Below, in pieces: positions 1-7,254 of a stretch of DNA of 23,021 bases. The DNA is from an uncultured Actinomycetes bacterium (GTDB taxonomy: Bacteria; Actinomycetota; Thermoleophilia; Solirubrobacterales; 70-9): positions 1 through 23,021 of the forward strand of contig CAMLHB010000018.1 of the NCBI GenBank assembly GCA_946479725.1. The letters are read 5' to 3'. The position numbers were made by a program, and so were the translations under genes. The notes beneath the pieces were generated by a model, which saw only the letters and a list, made by a program, of their open reading frames with translations, was not told the origin of the DNA and searched no databases. How positions within the stretch are numbered: position 1 is the first letter of the stretch; every line of letters begins with the position of its first letter.

Positions 1-3000
1 CAGAGAGGCCAGTCTCGGCGCTCGGGCGGAGCGACGGGGAACTCGCCGCGGCTGATCTGGCCGATCGCTTCCTCGAGATCCTGGCGCGCCGCCGCCATCT
101 CGGGCGCCCCGAGCATCGAGATCGCCGGCTCGTCCGGTCGCTCCAGGAAGGCATAGGCCACCTCGACCTCCGGAGCACCGAGCGCCTCGGCCACGGCCAG
201 CGCATAAATCGACCGCTGCACCTCGTAGTGAGCCGCGCGCTCCACCGGCTGAGAATCGCCAAGCCGGTCGGTCTTGTAATCGACCACCAGCGGCGCCTTG
301 CCCTCCCGCTCGACCAGCAGATCGATGGACCCCCGCAGCACCGTGTCACCAACCCCCAGCAGCAACGGCACCTCCGCTCGGACCCTCGTCGCCTCAGCAG
401 CTATCTGCCCTCTCAGCGCTGAGCCGATCCATCGACGCACAGGCTCCAGAAGACCGTCGAGGGGGGGTGGAGAGTGCCTCCCCGGACCCTCCCCGCTGTT
501 GTCCGGGAAGGCACTCCCCGCTCCCACCCCAGCGGCCTCAGCGTGCCCTGCCGCGAGCTCCGCCGACGGTTCAGCCCACCCATTCGCCTGACTCCACTCC
601 AGCAACGCATGCACCGCCGCCCCGCGCGCCGTCCCCTCCCCTCGAACTGCATCAACTTGGGTACCTGCCGGGTAGCGAAGTTGATGCAGTTCGGAGGGGG
701 GGAGGCCGAGCACGCGCTCGAGGTAGAAGCGGTAGGGGCACTCCTTGTAAGCGGAGATGGCGGTGTAGGAGAGGGGGCGGCTGGGGACGATCGGCGGGCG
801 GCGCTCGACCAGGGGCGGCGGGCCGCTGCCGACCTCGCGCTCGGAGGCGCCTTCGCGGTGCAGCGCCCGCAGCTCGGCGGCCCGTTCCGGCGAGGGAAGG
901 TTGACCCGCACCGCGATCTCCGACGGCTCGAACTCCGCCTCCAAGCCGGCGCGAGGTTCCGGCGGCGCCACCGGCACGGCCGAGTCGGCGTCGCGGGGGA
1001 CGCCGAGCGCGTCGACCAGGCGCTCGACCACCGGTGTGCTCGCCTTCGTCTCCTTGCCCTGCTCCGGCTTGACGACGCCGCTGAGGATCAGCCGCTGCTT
1101 GGCCCGGGTGGCGGCGACGTGGAAGAGCCGCAGTCCCTCCTCGGCGTCGCGCTGCTTCGCCTCCTCGCAGAGGGCGCCGTAGTCGAAGAGGTTGATCGAG
1201 GCGGCGCCGAGGCGGCGCAGCTGCAGGCCGACCCGCGGCTGCTCCTCGCGGCCGACGACCAGCAGCGGCGCCCGGCCGCCGGCAAGCAGGCTGCGGGCGA
1301 GGTCGGGGACGGCGACGACCCCGAACTCGAGGCCCTTGGCGTTGTGGACGGTCATGATCCGCACCCCGTCGTGGCCCTCGGCGGCGATCGCTGCCTGGGC
1401 CTCGGCGTCGCTCTCGGCGCGGGCGGCGAGGAAGTCGAGGAAGCCGCGCAGGTCGCGGCCCTCGCGCGCCTCGTACTCGGCCGCCAGCCGCCCCATCTTG
1501 CGGACGTTGGCGAACCGCGCCTCGCCTGCCGGGCGCGAGAGGACCGCCAAGTCGTAGCCGGTCTCCGTCACCGCCGCCTCGACCAGCGCCGGCAGCGCCA
1601 GCCGCGGGGCGCGCTCCCGCAGCGAGGCGATCCGGGCGACGAAAGTCCGCAGCAACTCCAGCTCGCCCTCCGGGATCCCGTCGAGCCGCTCTGGCTCGGT
1701 CAGCTCCGAGTCGCCGGTGCCGCCGGCCACCTCGACCGCCGGCCAGACGTGGCGGCGCTTGCCCGCCGCCGCCCGCAGCAGCCAGAGCGTGTCGGGCGCG
1801 ACCCCGCAGGCGGGGGAGGCGAGGGCGCCGAAGAGGGCATGGTCGTCGAGGGGGTTGGCGACGACCGCGAGCAGGGCGGAGACGTCGGCGACCTGCTGCT
1901 GGGACCAGTAGCCGCGGCCGCCGACCACGTAGGGGCGCAGGCCGGCGCGTTCGAGCGAGTCCTCGTAGGCGTCGAGGTGGGTGAAGGCGCGCAGCAGCAC
2001 CACCATCTCTCCGCGCGGGACACCCGTCGCGGCCAGCTCGCGCAGGCGCTCGGCGACGAAGCGGGCCTCGGCCAGGCAGTTGAGCGGGGTGGCGCCGTCG
2101 ATCGCCGGCTCCAGCTCGATCCCCTCGCCGTCCCAGCCGTCGCGGGCGGTCAGCAGCAGCTCGACGGCCGATGCGGCCGTCGTTGCCTGGTCGGGCGTCG
2201 TCCCCACCCGAAGCGGCGCGTACGCCTCTCCCAGCAGTGTCTCGCCGAGGAGGTTGACGGCGCCGACCACCTCGGGGCTGGAGCGGAAGTTGCCGCTCAG
2301 TCGCAGCAGCTCGGCGTCGGGGCGCCGGTCGATCTCCTCGCGTTGGCGGCGGAAGACCTCGAGGTCGGCGTGGCGGAAGCCGTAGATCGACTGCAGCTCG
2401 TCGCCGACCACGACCAGCTCGGTCTTCGGCCCCCGCAGCGCCTCGATCAGCCGCAGCTGCAGGCGGTTGGTGTCCTGGAACTCGTCGACGAGGATCTGGC
2501 GGAAGCGGCCGCGGTAGTGCTCGCCGATCTCCGCCCGCTCCAGCAGCCGCGCGGCGAGGATCTGCAGATCCTCGAAGTCGATTCCGGCGCGGCGGTCCTT
2601 CGCCGCCTCGAAGCGCTCGGAGAAGAGCCGAAGCAGCTCCGCCAGGTGCCGGTAGGCGACGCCTCCCTCGCCGGCCTCGGCGACGCGGGCGAGCGCGGCG
2701 TCGAGCGCCTCCCTGTATGGGGCTAGTGGCTTGGACCTGCTGCGGGTGGCGAGGGCGAGCAGCTCGCCGAGGCTCGGGGCCGGACCGGAGGCGCCAAGCC
2801 GTTCCAGCGCCCGCTCCAGCAGCTCGCGGTCGGCCTCGCTTCGCCTGCCGTTCTTCTCCCGCAGCTCCTCCAGGCACCCGCTGGCGGCCGCCGCTGCGCG
2901 CGCTATCGCTGCCTCGGGATCGGGCTCCGGCGGCTCCGGCAGGGTCGGCCCGGCGGTCCCGCGGCTGCGCAGCTCGTCGTGGACGGCGGCGATCATTCCC

Positions 3001-3542
3001 CGCAGCCCTTCGACGTCGAAGGCGGCGACGGTCTGCTCGCGCGCCGGGTCGCCCTGGACAGAACCGGAGGTTCTGTCCGCTTTTAGGAACTCGACGAGGG
3101 CGTCGTCGAAGGCCTCGCGGGCGGCCCGCGCCGTCTCCGGCGCGTCGAGGACACGGAACCCCGGATCGACCCCGGCGGCGACCGGGTGGGCGGCGAGGAC
3201 CCGGTTGCAGAAGCCGTGGATCGTCGTCACCCAGGCGCCGCCGATCCCCGCCAGCACCGTCGCCGCCCGCTCCGAGCCGCGCTCTGCCCGTCGCGCCAGC
3301 TCGACCCGGATCCGCTGCCGCAGCTCGGCCGCGGCCTTGTCGGTGAAGGTGAAGGCGAGGACCGCGTCGGGAGAGAGGCCGCTGTCGCAGACCAGGCGGC
3401 AGTAGCGGTCGACCATCACCCCGGTCTTGCCGGTGCCGGCCCCGGCTTCGAGCAGCACGTCGCCGCCGCGGGCGGAGATCGCCGCCGCCTGTTCGGGCGT
3501 CGGCTGGCGCGCCGGCGCCGCGCTGGCCTGCTCGGCGCTCAT
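1..3542 (-). CDS. addA: AddA-like UvrD/RecB-family helicase-nuclease (partial, C-terminus beyond the left edge)
   Basis: ATP-dependent 3'-5' DNA helicase fused to a RecB-type nuclease, expected to process double-strand breaks with the AddB-like partner just upstream. I translated most of the minus frame from ATG 3542 to base 3, sampling both ends fully, and saw no stop; about 1,180 codons are present and the end is missing. Superfamily 1 motifs are clear: Walker A AGAGTGKT (33-40), TFTDKAA motif, Walker B-type DEFQD (353-357) and QSIYGFR (384-390). The nuclease domain follows CPYRFYLERVLGLP and contains VHALLE (His978), GSIDLL (Asp1074), VDYK (Asp1088, Lys1090) and QRSIY (from 1109). ATG overlaps the addB stop by 4 bp (ATGA), so translation is probably coupled. 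Three inverted repeats interrupt linkers near residues 155-163, 951-967 and 1009-1024. The AdnB-type helicase of actinobacteria is the main alternative name. Confidence 0.9.
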   Translation of the reverse strand, partial: MSAEQASAAPARQPTPEQAAAISARGGDVLLEAGAGTGKTGVMVDRYCRLVCDSGLSPDAVLAFTFTDKAAAELRQRIRVELARRAERGSERAATVLAGIGGAWVTTIHGFCNRVLAAHPVAAGVDPGFRVLDAPETARAAREAFDDALVEFLKADRTSGSVQGDPAREQTVAAFDVEGLRGMIAAVHDELRSRGTAGPTLPEPPEPDPEAAIARAAAAASGCLEELREKNGRRSEADRELLERALERLGASGPAPSLGELLALATRSRSKPLAPYREALDAALARVAEAGEGGVAYRHLAELLRLFSERFEAAKDRRAGIDFEDLQILAARLLERAEIGEHYRGRFRQILVDEFQDTNRLQLRLIEALRGPKTELVVVGDELQSIYGFRHADLEVFRRQREEIDRRPDAELLRLSGNFRSSPEVVGAVNLLGETLLGEAYAPLRVGTTPDQATTAASAVELLLTARDGWDGEGIELEPAIDGATPLNCLAEARFVAERLRELAATGVPRGEMVVLLRAFTHLDAYEDSLERAGLRPYVVGGRGYWSQQQVADVSALLAVVANPLDDHALFGALASPACGVAPDTLWLLRAAAGKRRHVWPAVEVAGGTGDSELTEPERLDGIPEGELELLRTFVARIASLRERAPRLALPALVEAAVTETGYDLAVLSRPAGEARFANVRKMGRLAAEYEAREGRDLRGFLDFLAARAESDAEAQAAIAAEGHDGVRIMTVHNAKGLEFGVVAVPDLARSLLAGGRAPLLVVGREEQPRVGLQLRRLGAASINLFDYGALCEEAKQRDAEEGLRLFHVAATRAKQRLILSGVVKPEQGKETKASTPVVERLVDALGVPRDADSAVPVAPPEPRAGLEAEFEPSEIAVRVNLPSPERAAELRALHREGASEREVGSGPPPLVERRPPIVPSRPLSYTAISAYKECPYRFYLERVLGLPPSELHQLRYPAGTQVDAVRGEGTARGAAVHALLEWSQANGWAEPSAELAAGHAEAAGVGAGSAFPDNSGEGPGRHSPPPLDGLLEPVRRWIGSALRGQIAAEATRVRAEVPLLLGVGDTVLRGSIDLLVEREGKAPLVVDYKTDRLGDSQPVERAAHYEVQRSIYALAVAEALGAPEVEVAYAFLERPDEPAISMLGAPEMAAARQDLEEAIGQISRGEFPVAPPERRDWPL
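472..516. repeat. Inverted repeat within the addA-like coding region (nuclease linker)
   Basis: Arms 472-487 and 501-516 match at 15 of 16 positions (GAGTGCCTCCCCGGAC against GTCCGGGAAGGCACTC) with a 13-base loop. The whole unit is 45 bp, 15 codons, and lies in a Gly/Pro/Ser-rich linker (about residues 1009-1024) between VHALLE and GSIDLL. Confidence 0.75.
643..693. repeat. Perfect 16-bp inverted repeat within the addA-like coding region
   Basis: Arms 643-658 (CGAACTGCATCAACTT) and 678-693 (AAGTTGATGCAGTTCG) are perfectly complementary, separated by 19 bases. The unit is 51 bp, 17 codons, and encodes the stretch SELHQLRYPAGTQVDAVR between CPYRFYLERVLGLP and the VHALLE helix. The arms are 7/16 GC, far below the local level. 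Confidence 0.85.
3056..3078. repeat. Perfect 10-bp inverted repeat within the addA-like coding region (N-terminal domain)
   Basis: Arms GGACAGAACC (3056-3065) and GGTTCTGTCC (3069-3078) with a 3-base loop. It encodes part of KADRTSGSVQGD (about residues 155-163), a linker after DDALVEFL and before the next helix. Confidence 0.8.
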
Positions 3543-6500
3543 CGCTCGTCCCCTTCCTCGTCCTGCTCGTAGCGGGGCGAGCGGTCGCGGCGGCAGATCG
3601 GCGCGAAGGTGCAGTAGGCGGGGCAGACGTCGTGGCCGCGCAGGCCCGGGCGTGGCCCGGGATCGCGGCGGATCTCGCCCGCGCGGATGCGGGCGACGAT
3701 CGCCGCCGCGCGGCGGCGCGAGTCCTCCAGCAGCTCCTCCAGTCCCTCCGGCTCGACGACGTCGCCCGGATAGAGGTTGTAACCGGCGAGGTCCTCGGCG
3801 ACGTCGCCGGAGACGACGCCGCGCGGCCGGCGGACCGAGGTCCCGCGCAGCGGGTGGTAGAGGGCACCGACCGGCGTCGCCCGCCAGTGCTCGGCCACCG
3901 CGAGCAGGTAGAGCGGCAGCTGCAGCTTCGCCCGCTCCTCGAACTTCTCCCGCGGGGTCACCTGGCCGGCGAGCTTGTAGTCGATGACGACGGCGCGGCC
4001 GTCGCGGGAGCGGTCGACCCGGTCGACGGCGCCGTGCAGGCCCCAGCCGCCGAGGTCGAGGACCGGCCGCTCGGCGTCCGGGTGCTCGCCGAACCGCGCC
4101 TCCAGCAGCCAGGGCTCGAAGCCCCCGGTCTCGCGCTCGGACTCTTCGACGAGGAAGCGGTCGAGCAGGCGCTCGACCCGCCGCGCCATCGCCCGCTCCG
4201 CCGGGTGCGCTCCCAGCTCGCGCTCGGCGACGACCTCCGCCACCAGCTCGCGGCCGCGCTCGCGCCAGGCGGCGAGGCTGCCGGGCCGCGGCAGCGGGTC
4301 GCCGCCTGGCCGCTCGCCGTAGAGGCGGTCTAGCGCCTCGTGCATCAGCCCGCCCTGGACCAACGGGTCGGGGACGGGGTCGAGCAGCTGCGGGTCGAGC
4401 TCGTGGCCGGCGAACCAGCGGTAGGAGCAGACGTCGAACTCCTCCAGGGTGGTGCCGCCGTAGGCCGGGACCGCGGCCAGCGCCTCCAGCGCCGCCGGGT
4501 TGGTCAGCGGGCCGGGGGCGCGGGAGGCGGCCTCCGCCCGCCGCGCCGCGTCGACCCGGGCGACCACGCGGGCCGCCAGCTCGCCCTCGACCTCCACCTC
4601 GCCCAGCAGGGCCGCGAGGTCGGCGCCGGAGCCGTGCGTGGCGAGCGCCCGGGCCAACTCGTCCTCGGAGGGCGCCTCGGCCAGCGGCGCCACCACCTGC
4701 GCGAGGTCGCGCCCGACGGTGATCTCCTCTTCGACCGGGTCGGGCCCGCTCTTCGGCGGCGCCGGTGCCAGCAGGGCCCGCACGTCGTCGAGCAAGGGGG
4801 AGCGTGCCGTCGCGGCCCCGTCTTCGTCGCTGTCGCGGTAGGAGAGGACGAGGCCGCGGCGGGGCAGAGCGAGGCAGGCGTGGAAGAGGTAGCGCTCCTC
4901 CGCCTCGCTGTCGCGCCGCGGGTCGAGCCCGAGCGTCTCCCGCTGGGCGTCGGAGAGGAAGGGGTTGGCGCCGCGGTCGCGGCGGGGGAACTCGCCGTCC
5001 TGCAGCGAGCCTACGAGAACGTGGTCGAAGCGGGCGGCGCGCAGCCGGTACGGGCTGGCGATCCGCACCCGTCCCTCGACCGGGCCCGACCAGGCCCGGA
5101 AGGTCAGCTCCGAGATCGTCCCGGCCAGCTCCTCCGCTCGCGGCGCCAGGTCGCCGAGCTCGGCGAGGTCGGTCAGCGCAGCCGAGATCGCGGCGGCGGC
5201 GCGCAACTCGAGCCCGTCCCCGCGCGGGAGGTGCGGTCCGTCTCCCTCGTCGCGCAGCGGTCGCGCCGCCATCGTCGCTGCCAGGCCCCCGACCCCGGCC
5301 GCCAGCTCGGCGGGCGAGCGCTCGGCCGCCGCGCGCAGCCGCAGGAGGTCCCGCGGCGGCTCGCCTTCGTCGCCCTGCCAGAGCAGCAGCGCGGTCTCGG
5401 CGTCGCGGACGCGGCGGCGCCGGAGCCGCCGCTCGAACCAGTCGACCCGGCGGTGGGAGAAGCCCGAGGGACCCCGCAGGTAGCGGAGAAAGTCGGCGGC
5501 GCGACGCTCGCCGAACTCCGCCTCCAGCAGGGCGACGAGGGCTCCGCCGACTCCGGTCCTCGCCACCGGGATCTCGGCCTCCAGCGCGGTCGCGACGTCG
5601 TTCGCCTCCAGCGCGGCGGCGATCTCCGGGCCGCGCCGCGAGGGATCGCGGAGCGCGATCGCGATCTCGTCGTGGGGCGCGCCGGCGTGGATCAGCCGGG
5701 AGACGTGGGCGGCGATCGCCTCCGCCTCGGCCCGGGTCCCCGCCGAGCGCAGCAGCGTCAGGCTGCCGTCGGCTTCGGCCCGCGCCGGGCGCTTCTGGCC
5801 GAAGGAGAGCGTGAGGTGGAAGAGCAGCGGGCTGGCCGTGTTGCCGGGGTTCGGCCCGAGGGCGATCTCCTCATCGCTTCCGATCTGCTCGCGCAGCCGC
5901 CCGAGGAGCCGGCCGCGCGCAGCCAGCGCCGCCTGCCCCTCTTCATAAGGGAGGGCCACGGTCACCTCGGTCCGCGCCGCCAGCGCCGCGACCAGCGCGA
6001 GTTGGTTCTCGGTCAGGTCGTCGAACCCGTAGAGAAGGACCGGCCGGCCTGCCCAGGCGGCCTCGTCGTCCTTCAGCGCGGCGATCGCGGCGCGGGCGAT
6101 GCCGTGGGCGTCGACGTGGCCAGTCCGCTGCCGCACCTGCTCGTAGCCGCCGTAGAGGGTGGCGAGGTCGCCGAGGTAGGCGGACCCCTCGAGGGTGCCG
6201 GCGCTGGCCTCCACCTCCTCGGGCCCGACCCCGGCCGCCTGCAGCTCGTCGAACAGCCGCTCCAGGGCGGCGGCGAAGCGGGGACGGCCGGCCGAGCGGC
6301 GCAGGGGGCGGAGCCGGTCACGGCCCGCCGCGGTCGCCACCGCGATCGCCCGCAGGCGCTGGGCGGGGGAGAGCTCGGCGCCCGGGGGGGCCCCGGCGTC
6401 GGTCAGCACGGTCCGGAAGAGGGCACCGAAGGTCATCGCCGCGCCGCCCAGCAGGGCGCTTCCGTGAGCGCCGTCGCCGCAGAGCTCGCGCTCGAAGTCG

Positions 6501-6622
6501 AAGACGTCGTCGGTGGTCGGGAGGACGAGGACGGGGTCGCGGTCGAGGGCAGCCCGGAAGATGCGCAGGACCTCGCCGCGCTTGCCGGAATTCGGCGGCC
6601 CGTAGATCAGTGTCAGCGGCAC
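3539..6622 (-). CDS. addB: AddB-like helicase-nuclease subunit with Fe-S cysteines
   Basis: Partner subunit of the AddA-like helicase, 1,027 aa. The N-terminus has a P-loop-like GPPNSGK (8-14); a long divergent UvrD-like region follows without the usual full set of helicase motifs, as is typical of AddB. The C-terminal PD-(D/E)XK nuclease shows GAVDRVD (Asp867) and VIDYK (Asp881, Lys883). Four cysteines frame this domain in the AddB iron-sulfur pattern: Cys732 in FDVCSYRWF, then Cys1000-x3-Cys1004-x5-Cys1010. I chose GTG 6622 because the GPPNSGK motif follows immediately and a TAGGCT hexamer lies 7 bases upstream; the frame stays open to a TTG at 6682, but those 20 extra residues look non-coding. 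The stop overlaps the addA start by 4 bp. AdnA is an alternative family name. Confidence 0.88.
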   Translation of the reverse strand: MPLTLIYGPPNSGKRGEVLRIFRAALDRDPVLVLPTTDDVFDFERELCGDGAHGSALLGGAAMTFGALFRTVLTDAGAPPGAELSPAQRLRAIAVATAAGRDRLRPLRRSAGRPRFAAALERLFDELQAAGVGPEEVEASAGTLEGSAYLGDLATLYGGYEQVRQRTGHVDAHGIARAAIAALKDDEAAWAGRPVLLYGFDDLTENQLALVAALAARTEVTVALPYEEGQAALAARGRLLGRLREQIGSDEEIALGPNPGNTASPLLFHLTLSFGQKRPARAEADGSLTLLRSAGTRAEAEAIAAHVSRLIHAGAPHDEIAIALRDPSRRGPEIAAALEANDVATALEAEIPVARTGVGGALVALLEAEFGERRAADFLRYLRGPSGFSHRRVDWFERRLRRRRVRDAETALLLWQGDEGEPPRDLLRLRAAAERSPAELAAGVGGLAATMAARPLRDEGDGPHLPRGDGLELRAAAAISAALTDLAELGDLAPRAEELAGTISELTFRAWSGPVEGRVRIASPYRLRAARFDHVLVGSLQDGEFPRRDRGANPFLSDAQRETLGLDPRRDSEAEERYLFHACLALPRRGLVLSYRDSDEDGAATARSPLLDDVRALLAPAPPKSGPDPVEEEITVGRDLAQVVAPLAEAPSEDELARALATHGSGADLAALLGEVEVEGELAARVVARVDAARRAEAASRAPGPLTNPAALEALAAVPAYGGTTLEEFDVCSYRWFAGHELDPQLLDPVPDPLVQGGLMHEALDRLYGERPGGDPLPRPGSLAAWRERGRELVAEVVAERELGAHPAERAMARRVERLLDRFLVEESERETGGFEPWLLEARFGEHPDAERPVLDLGGWGLHGAVDRVDRSRDGRAVVIDYKLAGQVTPREKFEERAKLQLPLYLLAVAEHWRATPVGALYHPLRGTSVRRPRGVVSGDVAEDLAGYNLYPGDVVEPEGLEELLEDSRRRAAAIVARIRAGEIRRDPGPRPGLRGHDVCPAYCTFAPICRRDRSPRYEQDEEGDER

Positions 6623-6629
6623 CCACCCG

Positions 6630-6635
6630 AGCCTA
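6630..6635 (-). promoter_or_regulatory. Putative -10 element (TAGGCT) of addBA
   Basis: TAGGCT on the minus strand, 7 bases before GTG 6622. There is no Shine-Dalgarno sequence in between, so a leaderless message is the simplest reading. The same hexamer recurs at the same distance before two other genes here (9731-9736, 15233-15238). Confidence 0.55.
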
Positions 6636-6743
6636 GGGACGGGTCCGGCGTCGACCCGCGGGGTCCCCGCGCGACCCCGCAAAATGGGGGCTCAGCGGGC
6701 ATCTTTTGGCGTCGTCGGCCGCCTCTACCTTTCCCGGCAGCCG

Positions 6744-7199
6744 ATGTCCCTCTGCTTCGTAGACCCAGCCGACGCCATCCGGGCGATTGCCGACTCCGTC
6801 GGCCGTGAGGCTCGCCGCCAGCTCCTCGGGGAGGCGGTGCGCGCCTGGGTGGACGAGATCCCCGAGTCCGAGCTCGAAGTGCACTACGCGAAGGCGATCT
6901 CCGAGCTCGACGAGCACGACCTCTCGATGCTCGCCGCCTGGCACGGCTCCCTCGAGGTCGGCCAGCCGGTCCCCAACCGCGACTTCCTCATGGCCGCCTT
7001 CAGCTCCCTCGGCGAGAACCGCCGCGAGGCCCTCAAGCTCGCCGCCGGCTTCCGCGGCGAGGAGGCCGTCGACTCCGGCGTCACCGAGGAGGACGCCCTC
7101 GAGCTCGTCCTCGGCCTCCTCGGCCCACCCCGCCTGATGGAGCTGGCGGCAGAGGCGTTGGAGTTGTACGTGTGGGACCGCGCCGGCTCGGACAACTAG
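6744..7199 (+). CDS. Unknown conserved-looking 151-aa protein
   Basis: I do not recognise this family. The protein is acidic, mostly helical by composition and soluble, with no signal peptide or membrane segment. Its N-terminal part begins MSLCFVDPADAIRAIADSVG and is followed by amphipathic helices rich in Glu, Leu and Ala. Strong GC at third positions and balanced amino-acid use support a real gene, and the antisense frame reads as a low-quality shadow. I chose ATG 6744; the frame extends upstream to 6684, but those residues look non-coding. TACCTT (6726-6731) lies 12 bases before the ATG. It is divergent from addBA (122 bp shared region) and 55 bp upstream of zwf on the same strand, though zwf seems to have its own promoter. 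Confidence 0.75.
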   Translation: MSLCFVDPADAIRAIADSVGREARRQLLGEAVRAWVDEIPESELEVHYAKAISELDEHDLSMLAAWHGSLEVGQPVPNRDFLMAAFSSLGENRREALKLAAGFRGEEAVDSGVTEEDALELVLGLLGPPRLMELAAEALELYVWDRAGSDN

Positions 7200-7241
7200 C
7201 CGTAAGCCCACTTACCCGGTTTAGCCAGCTTCTGCCGGGGC

Positions 7242-7247
7242 TACCCT
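7242..7247 (+). promoter_or_regulatory. Putative -10 element (TACCCT) of zwf
   Basis: TACCCT ends 7 bases before GTG 7255, with no Shine-Dalgarno between them, consistent with leaderless initiation. No convincing -35 hexamer is visible. Confidence 0.5.
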
Positions 7248-7254
7248 CGTCTTA

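Noticed and set aside
461..467. G-run near the addA palindromes as a possible frameshift or sequencing error
   Set aside because: The helicase frame stays open through it, and the nuclease motifs follow in the same frame downstream.
474..2726. Long plus-strand open frame opposite the addA-like gene (750 codons)
   Set aside because: It is the antisense shadow of a GC-rich gene: repetitive Arg/Gly/Ala/Leu/Asp composition, no recognisable domain, while the opposite strand has all helicase motifs.
652..3867. Long minus-strand open frame (1,071 codons) overlapping addA and addB in another frame
   Set aside because: Extreme Arg/Ala/Gly/Pro composition and no motif; the other minus frame encodes the helicase from ATG 3542.
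6636..6743. Several short GC palindromes (for example GCGGGGTCCCCGC) in the addB/151-aa gene intergenic region
   Set aside because: Such 5-6 bp GC palindromes are expected by chance in DNA of this composition.
4340..6808. Long plus-strand open frame (822 codons) opposite addB
   Set aside because: Antisense shadow; the minus frame has the AddB nuclease and Fe-S cysteine motifs.
7202..7215. Small GTAAG-CCCA-CTTAC hairpin between the 151-aa gene and zwf
   Set aside because: Only a 5-bp stem with no U-tract; too weak to call a terminator.
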